In this document: piece by piece, positions 60,354-64,000 of the stretch
Numbering within the stretch: position 1 is the first letter of the stretch
How the letters are laid out: each line of letters starts with the position of its first letter
Assembly (NCBI RefSeq): GCF_932294415.1
Contig: NC_065535.1
Span: 8,655,001-8,719,000, forward strand
Length of the DNA: 64,000 nucleotides
Direction of reading: 5' to 3'
DNA from: Quercus robur
Taxonomy: Eukaryota; Streptophyta; Magnoliopsida; Fagales; Fagaceae
The notes under the pieces: model-generated
Told to the model about the DNA's origin: nothing
Seen by the model: only the letters and a program-made list of their open reading frames with translations
The model's database searches: none
Position numbers and translations under genes: made by a program

Positions 60354-63300
60354 ATGGCCACTCAAGCAACTTCCTCCTCCTCCTCTTCAACTTCTTCATC
60401 ATCTTCTTCTTCTTGCCCTCGATGGAAATACGATGTGTTCCTCAGTTTTTGCGGTGTTGACACCCACAAAAATTTCACAGACCATCTCTATACTACTCTG
60501 AAACAAAAGGGTATTATCACCTTTAGAGATGATGAGAAACTTGAGCGGGGAACTTATATTTCTCAAGAGCTCTTGAAAGCAATAGAAGAGTCCAAGTATG
60601 CTATCATCATTCTCTCAACAAACTATGATTTTTCAAGGTGGTGCTTGATTGAACTAGCAAAAATTGTTGAATGCATGAAGAAGACCTGCTTGACAGTTTT
60701 GCCTATCTTTTATCATGTGGATCCCTCTGATGTAAAGAACCAGAGTGGCACTCTTGCTGAAGCCTTCACTAAACATGAGGAAGATACTAGGATTAACACA
60801 AAGGATGTGCAAGTGTGGAAAGCGGCTTTGAAAGACATAGGTCTGGATGGCATTTGCATGATAGGTAACATTTGTCTTTTGTAAAGTAATTTACTAATTA
60901 ATAAACATATATATATATATATATATATATAACCAGTTATAAACCCTGATTCAATAATTAAAAAATAAAATAAAATAAATTTGGAAGTTGAGTTGAAATA
61001 TAGAGAGACTCACGTGGAATTTGAACTGAATTTAAAAGCAAATATGAATCCATATAGTGATATGCATATCTACCATTAAAAAGAGATGGAATGCAAAGTT
61101 TTTAAAGTATATCATAGAAGATATACGTTGTAAGCTGTAACCACATGAAACTTTGATAGATAGTAAAATTTTAGTTAAATTCTATGATCTAAAAAGATAT
61201 AGGAGGAATTCCAAATTAAATTTTGTTAGACTTTTGAAGAAATACAATCATGAAATAGTTCACATGAATCTTAAATTATATGATATAAAAGGATATAGAA
61301 GGAATTCCACATACTAAAAAATTAACACAAAGCACAAATGGAATTTAAAATTTTAAAAATAGATAAACATTGATAAAGTCTTAACAATCAATAAGTAAAA
61401 GTAACCAAAACGCATGAACAAATGCCCCAACCAACACAAATAAAAATTCAAAACACTTACAAAATAAATACATAGAATAACTGAAACATAAAAAGATACA
61501 CAAAATAGTTCAAAAAAAAAAAAAAAAAAAAAAAAAACTAACCTAAGAAGAACCAAGAACTTAAATGGGTGTCCCTTGTTTTGCTTCTTTATAGTAGGCT
61601 TTCTTTGACATAATTTAGAAACAAATAACAATATGTAAGATGAATTTGTTTAATCAAAACTATCAAATACAAATACATATGCGTAAGTTACAACTTGAAA
61701 AAACCAAAAATAAAAATAAAAATAAACAAAAAAGTGGGGTGCAAGATGGATTGTACAAGAAGACCATTGGTGATTAATATATATAAGTTTTGAAATTTTT
61801 GATAATAGATTTTTAGTTGGAATAGTATTTAAATTTTTGAAACTTAGATGATAAAGTTTTAGCTAAATTAAATTATTGTTAAATCTTATCCCTTGATTCA
61901 TTTAAATATATCCCTAACAATTAATAAAAATAAAAAATAAAAAAATAAAAAATTGAAGTGCAATTAGAATCTAACTTGGATTATTGATTGAGTTCCTACT
62001 TAATATATTCATATACAATTATACAACCATGATAATTGTTGTTTTGCTAACTTCTTTGTAGGCATGAATCGATAGTTATCCAAGAAATCCTTAAAAGGAT
62101 ATTTAGTAAATTGAATCTTATATTCCAAGGTACTGTTTCCAAGGAGCTTGTTGGAATAGAATCCCGTGTGAAGGAAATGTTGGATTTATATTTAGATGAA
62201 GGGTTGGGTGGTGTTCGCTTTGTAGGGATTTGCGGGATGGGTGGAATAGGTAAAACAACTATTGCACAAGAAATTTCTAAAAGAATATCTAGCAATTTTG
62301 AAGCCAGTTGCTTTATTACTAATGTTAGAGAAGAAACTAAAAATCAATGTCTAGTTTCTTTACACACACAACTTCTTTCTAAGATCCTAATGGAAAGTGA
62401 AATAAAAATATGGAATGTTAGTGAAGGAATTAGTGTTATAGCGAATAGACTACGCAACAAAAAGGTTCTTATTGTTCTTGATGATGTGGATGGACAAGAA
62501 CAACTTGAAGCACTAGCAGGGAAACATGATTGGTTTGGTCTTGGGAGTCGAATTATTGTAACAAGTAGAGATATCCATTTGTTGAGAAGGCATGGAGTGG
62601 AAGACGTATATACACCTAAAGGATTGAATGATGATGAAGCTTTGGAGCTTTTTAGTTGGAGGGCTTTCAAGAAACCTCATCTTGAAGAAAATTATGTAGA
62701 TTTGTCTAGAGATTTTGTGAGTTATGCTAATGGTCTTCCTTTAGCTCTTAGCATTTTAGGTTCTTTATTGTTTGGTAAAAGAACTAATGCAAGGAGAAGT
62801 GCTCGTGATAAACTAAGAGCAGAATCTAATAGAGACATTTTGAATATACTTCAAATAAGTTTTGATGGGCTAACGGATACACAGAAAGAATTGTTTTTAG
62901 ATATTGCATGTTTCTTCAAAGGGGAGAAAAAAGATTGCATAAGAGATATACTAGAAAGTTTTGGTTACCACCCAAACTACAATATTGATGTCCTCATGGA
63001 AAAATCTCTCATAACCATTGATAAATGTGGAACCTTGTGTATGCATGATTTACTCCAACAAATGGGTCAAGAAATTGTTCATCGTGAGTCTCCTAAAGAG
63101 CCGGGTGGACGTAGTAGATTGTGGATATATGAGGATGTCGTTCGAGCATTGAAGAATAATATTGTAAGTTGACTAGTATAAACCTGAACCTAAAGAAGTA
63201 TACATATATCATCACAAAAGTTTTTAAGAATTTACCAATTATTATAATTTCATTGTTTTTGGCTATTAGGGAACAGAGGTAGTTGAAGGCATAAAGCTAA

Positions 63301-64000
63301 ATGTACCTTTTCAAAAAGTGGAACACTTGAGTGTGAAGCCTTCTCAAAGATGAAAATTTTGAGATTGCTAAAAATTGGTGATGTGCAACCTCAACACAGC
63401 CTCTTTAGAGGTAATGTGCAACTTCCAAATGGTCTTAGTTATCTTTCTAATGAGTTATGCATTATAACATGGCATGGATATCCCTTAAAATCCATGCCAT
63501 CTGGTTTTCAACCAAACAAACTTGTTGAACTCAGAATGACAAGTAGCTTCATCAAACAATTGTGGAAAGGAATTATGGTAATATTTTCACTCAAGCAATT
63601 GTGTGTTTTCTTCCTTTTCATTACTTGAGTTTATCTAATAATTTTTTTGGTTTATAACAGAATTTAAATGAGTTAAGACTCATTGACCTAAGTGACTCCC
63701 AAAATTTGATTGAGATGCCAAACCTTAGCGGAGCCCCAAAGCTTAAGCAATTGATTCTTAGCAATTGTACAAGACTATATAAGATTCATGCATCTCTTGG
63801 AGATCTCAAACAGCTTATTATATTGGATCTGAGTGGTTGCAAAAGTCTCGAAAGCCTTCCACAAAATATCAGTTTGGAAGCACTTGAAATTTTCAATCTT
63901 GGTGGTTGTTCAAGACTGAAGAAGTTTCCAAAAATTGTAGGAAATATGCCACGTTTGCCAAAACTTTGTTTGAGTGGGACTGCTATAAAAGATTTATCAT
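60354..64000 (+). CDS. TIR-NBS-LRR (TNL) disease-resistance gene, 5' part; two apparent frame offsets, possible pseudogene
   Basis: Exons inferred: 60354-60864 (TIR), 62062-63163 (NB-ARC), 63270-63577 (first LRR-linker exon) and 63661 to beyond 64000 (LRR). TNLs are intracellular immune receptors whose TIR cleaves NAD+. Seen: a Ser-rich N-terminus (7-20), TIR from YDVFLSF to about 165 with the putative catalytic Glu100 (SRWCLIEL), P-loop GMGGIGKTT, kinase-2 KVLIVLDDVDG, GSRIIVTSRD, GLPLALSILGSLLFGK, DIACFFKGEKK and MHD (LCMHDLLQQMG). LRRs follow (LRLIDLSDSQNLIEMPNLSG and on). Two oddities: the usual WHLHDR end of the TIR exon is present (60848-60864) but in another frame than the rest of that exon, and in exon 3 the GTEVVEGIKLNVP part and the FSKMKILRLLKIG part are in different frames. 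Each looks like a small indel: a pseudogene, unusual splicing or assembly errors. A TIR-only product of 176 residues would arise by reading into intron 1. Confidence 0.88.
60907..60931. repeat. TA microsatellite in TNL intron 1
   Basis: A pure dinucleotide run of about 12 units. Confidence 0.85.

Noticed and set aside
62344-62670. 108-codon minus-strand frame opposite the NB-ARC exon
   Set aside because: Shadow of the NB-ARC coding exon.

Overview
This is eukaryotic nuclear DNA from a eudicot plant. It is AT-rich, has intron-rich genes with GT..AG junctions, and carries a TIR-type NLR, several plant-specific genes and abundant plant transposons. One miniature transposon type (at 59855) resembles a family I associate with Fagaceae trees such as oak; the genus is inference, not proof.

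Layout. 1-6645: an old Ty3/gypsy chromovirus on the minus strand, cut by the window edge. 6928-7701 (+): single-exon PEX11A (peroxisome proliferation). 13530-24279 (+): eight-exon LPEAT1 (ER lysophospholipid acyltransferase); its last intron holds a 3 kb PIF/Harbinger-like DNA transposon. 26800-28896 (-): three-exon PPPDE/DeSI-like thiol peptidase. 31-42 kb: gene-poor, with relics, tandem duplications and a solo LTR flanked by a 5-bp target duplication. 42645-47272 (-): nine-exon auxilin-like J-domain gene of the JAC1 type (chloroplast photorelocation). 47972-53684: a young, structurally complete, non-autonomous LTR element with 756-bp LTRs, no recognisable gag/pol and two related tandem arrays. 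55210-57758 (-): two-exon GT77 arabinosyltransferase of the RRA type (extensin glycosylation). 60354-64000 (+): the 5' part of a TIR-NBS-LRR resistance gene with two apparent frame offsets, running off the right edge.

The six host genes serve unrelated pathways (peroxisomes, phospholipid remodelling, deSUMO/deubiquitination-type peptidase, chloroplast movement, wall glycoproteins, immunity) and show no functional clustering. LPEAT1 and the DeSI gene are convergent; RRA and the TNL are divergent. Exon models were built by hand from splice signals, reading phase and remembered family sequences. No search was run.

Most notable: the non-autonomous LTR element with paired repeat arrays and two TATA-led modules antisense to it; the intronic PIF/Harbinger-like element carrying a Myb/SANT-like exon and a promoter-led proline-rich first exon; and the TNL with an unusual TIR motif.
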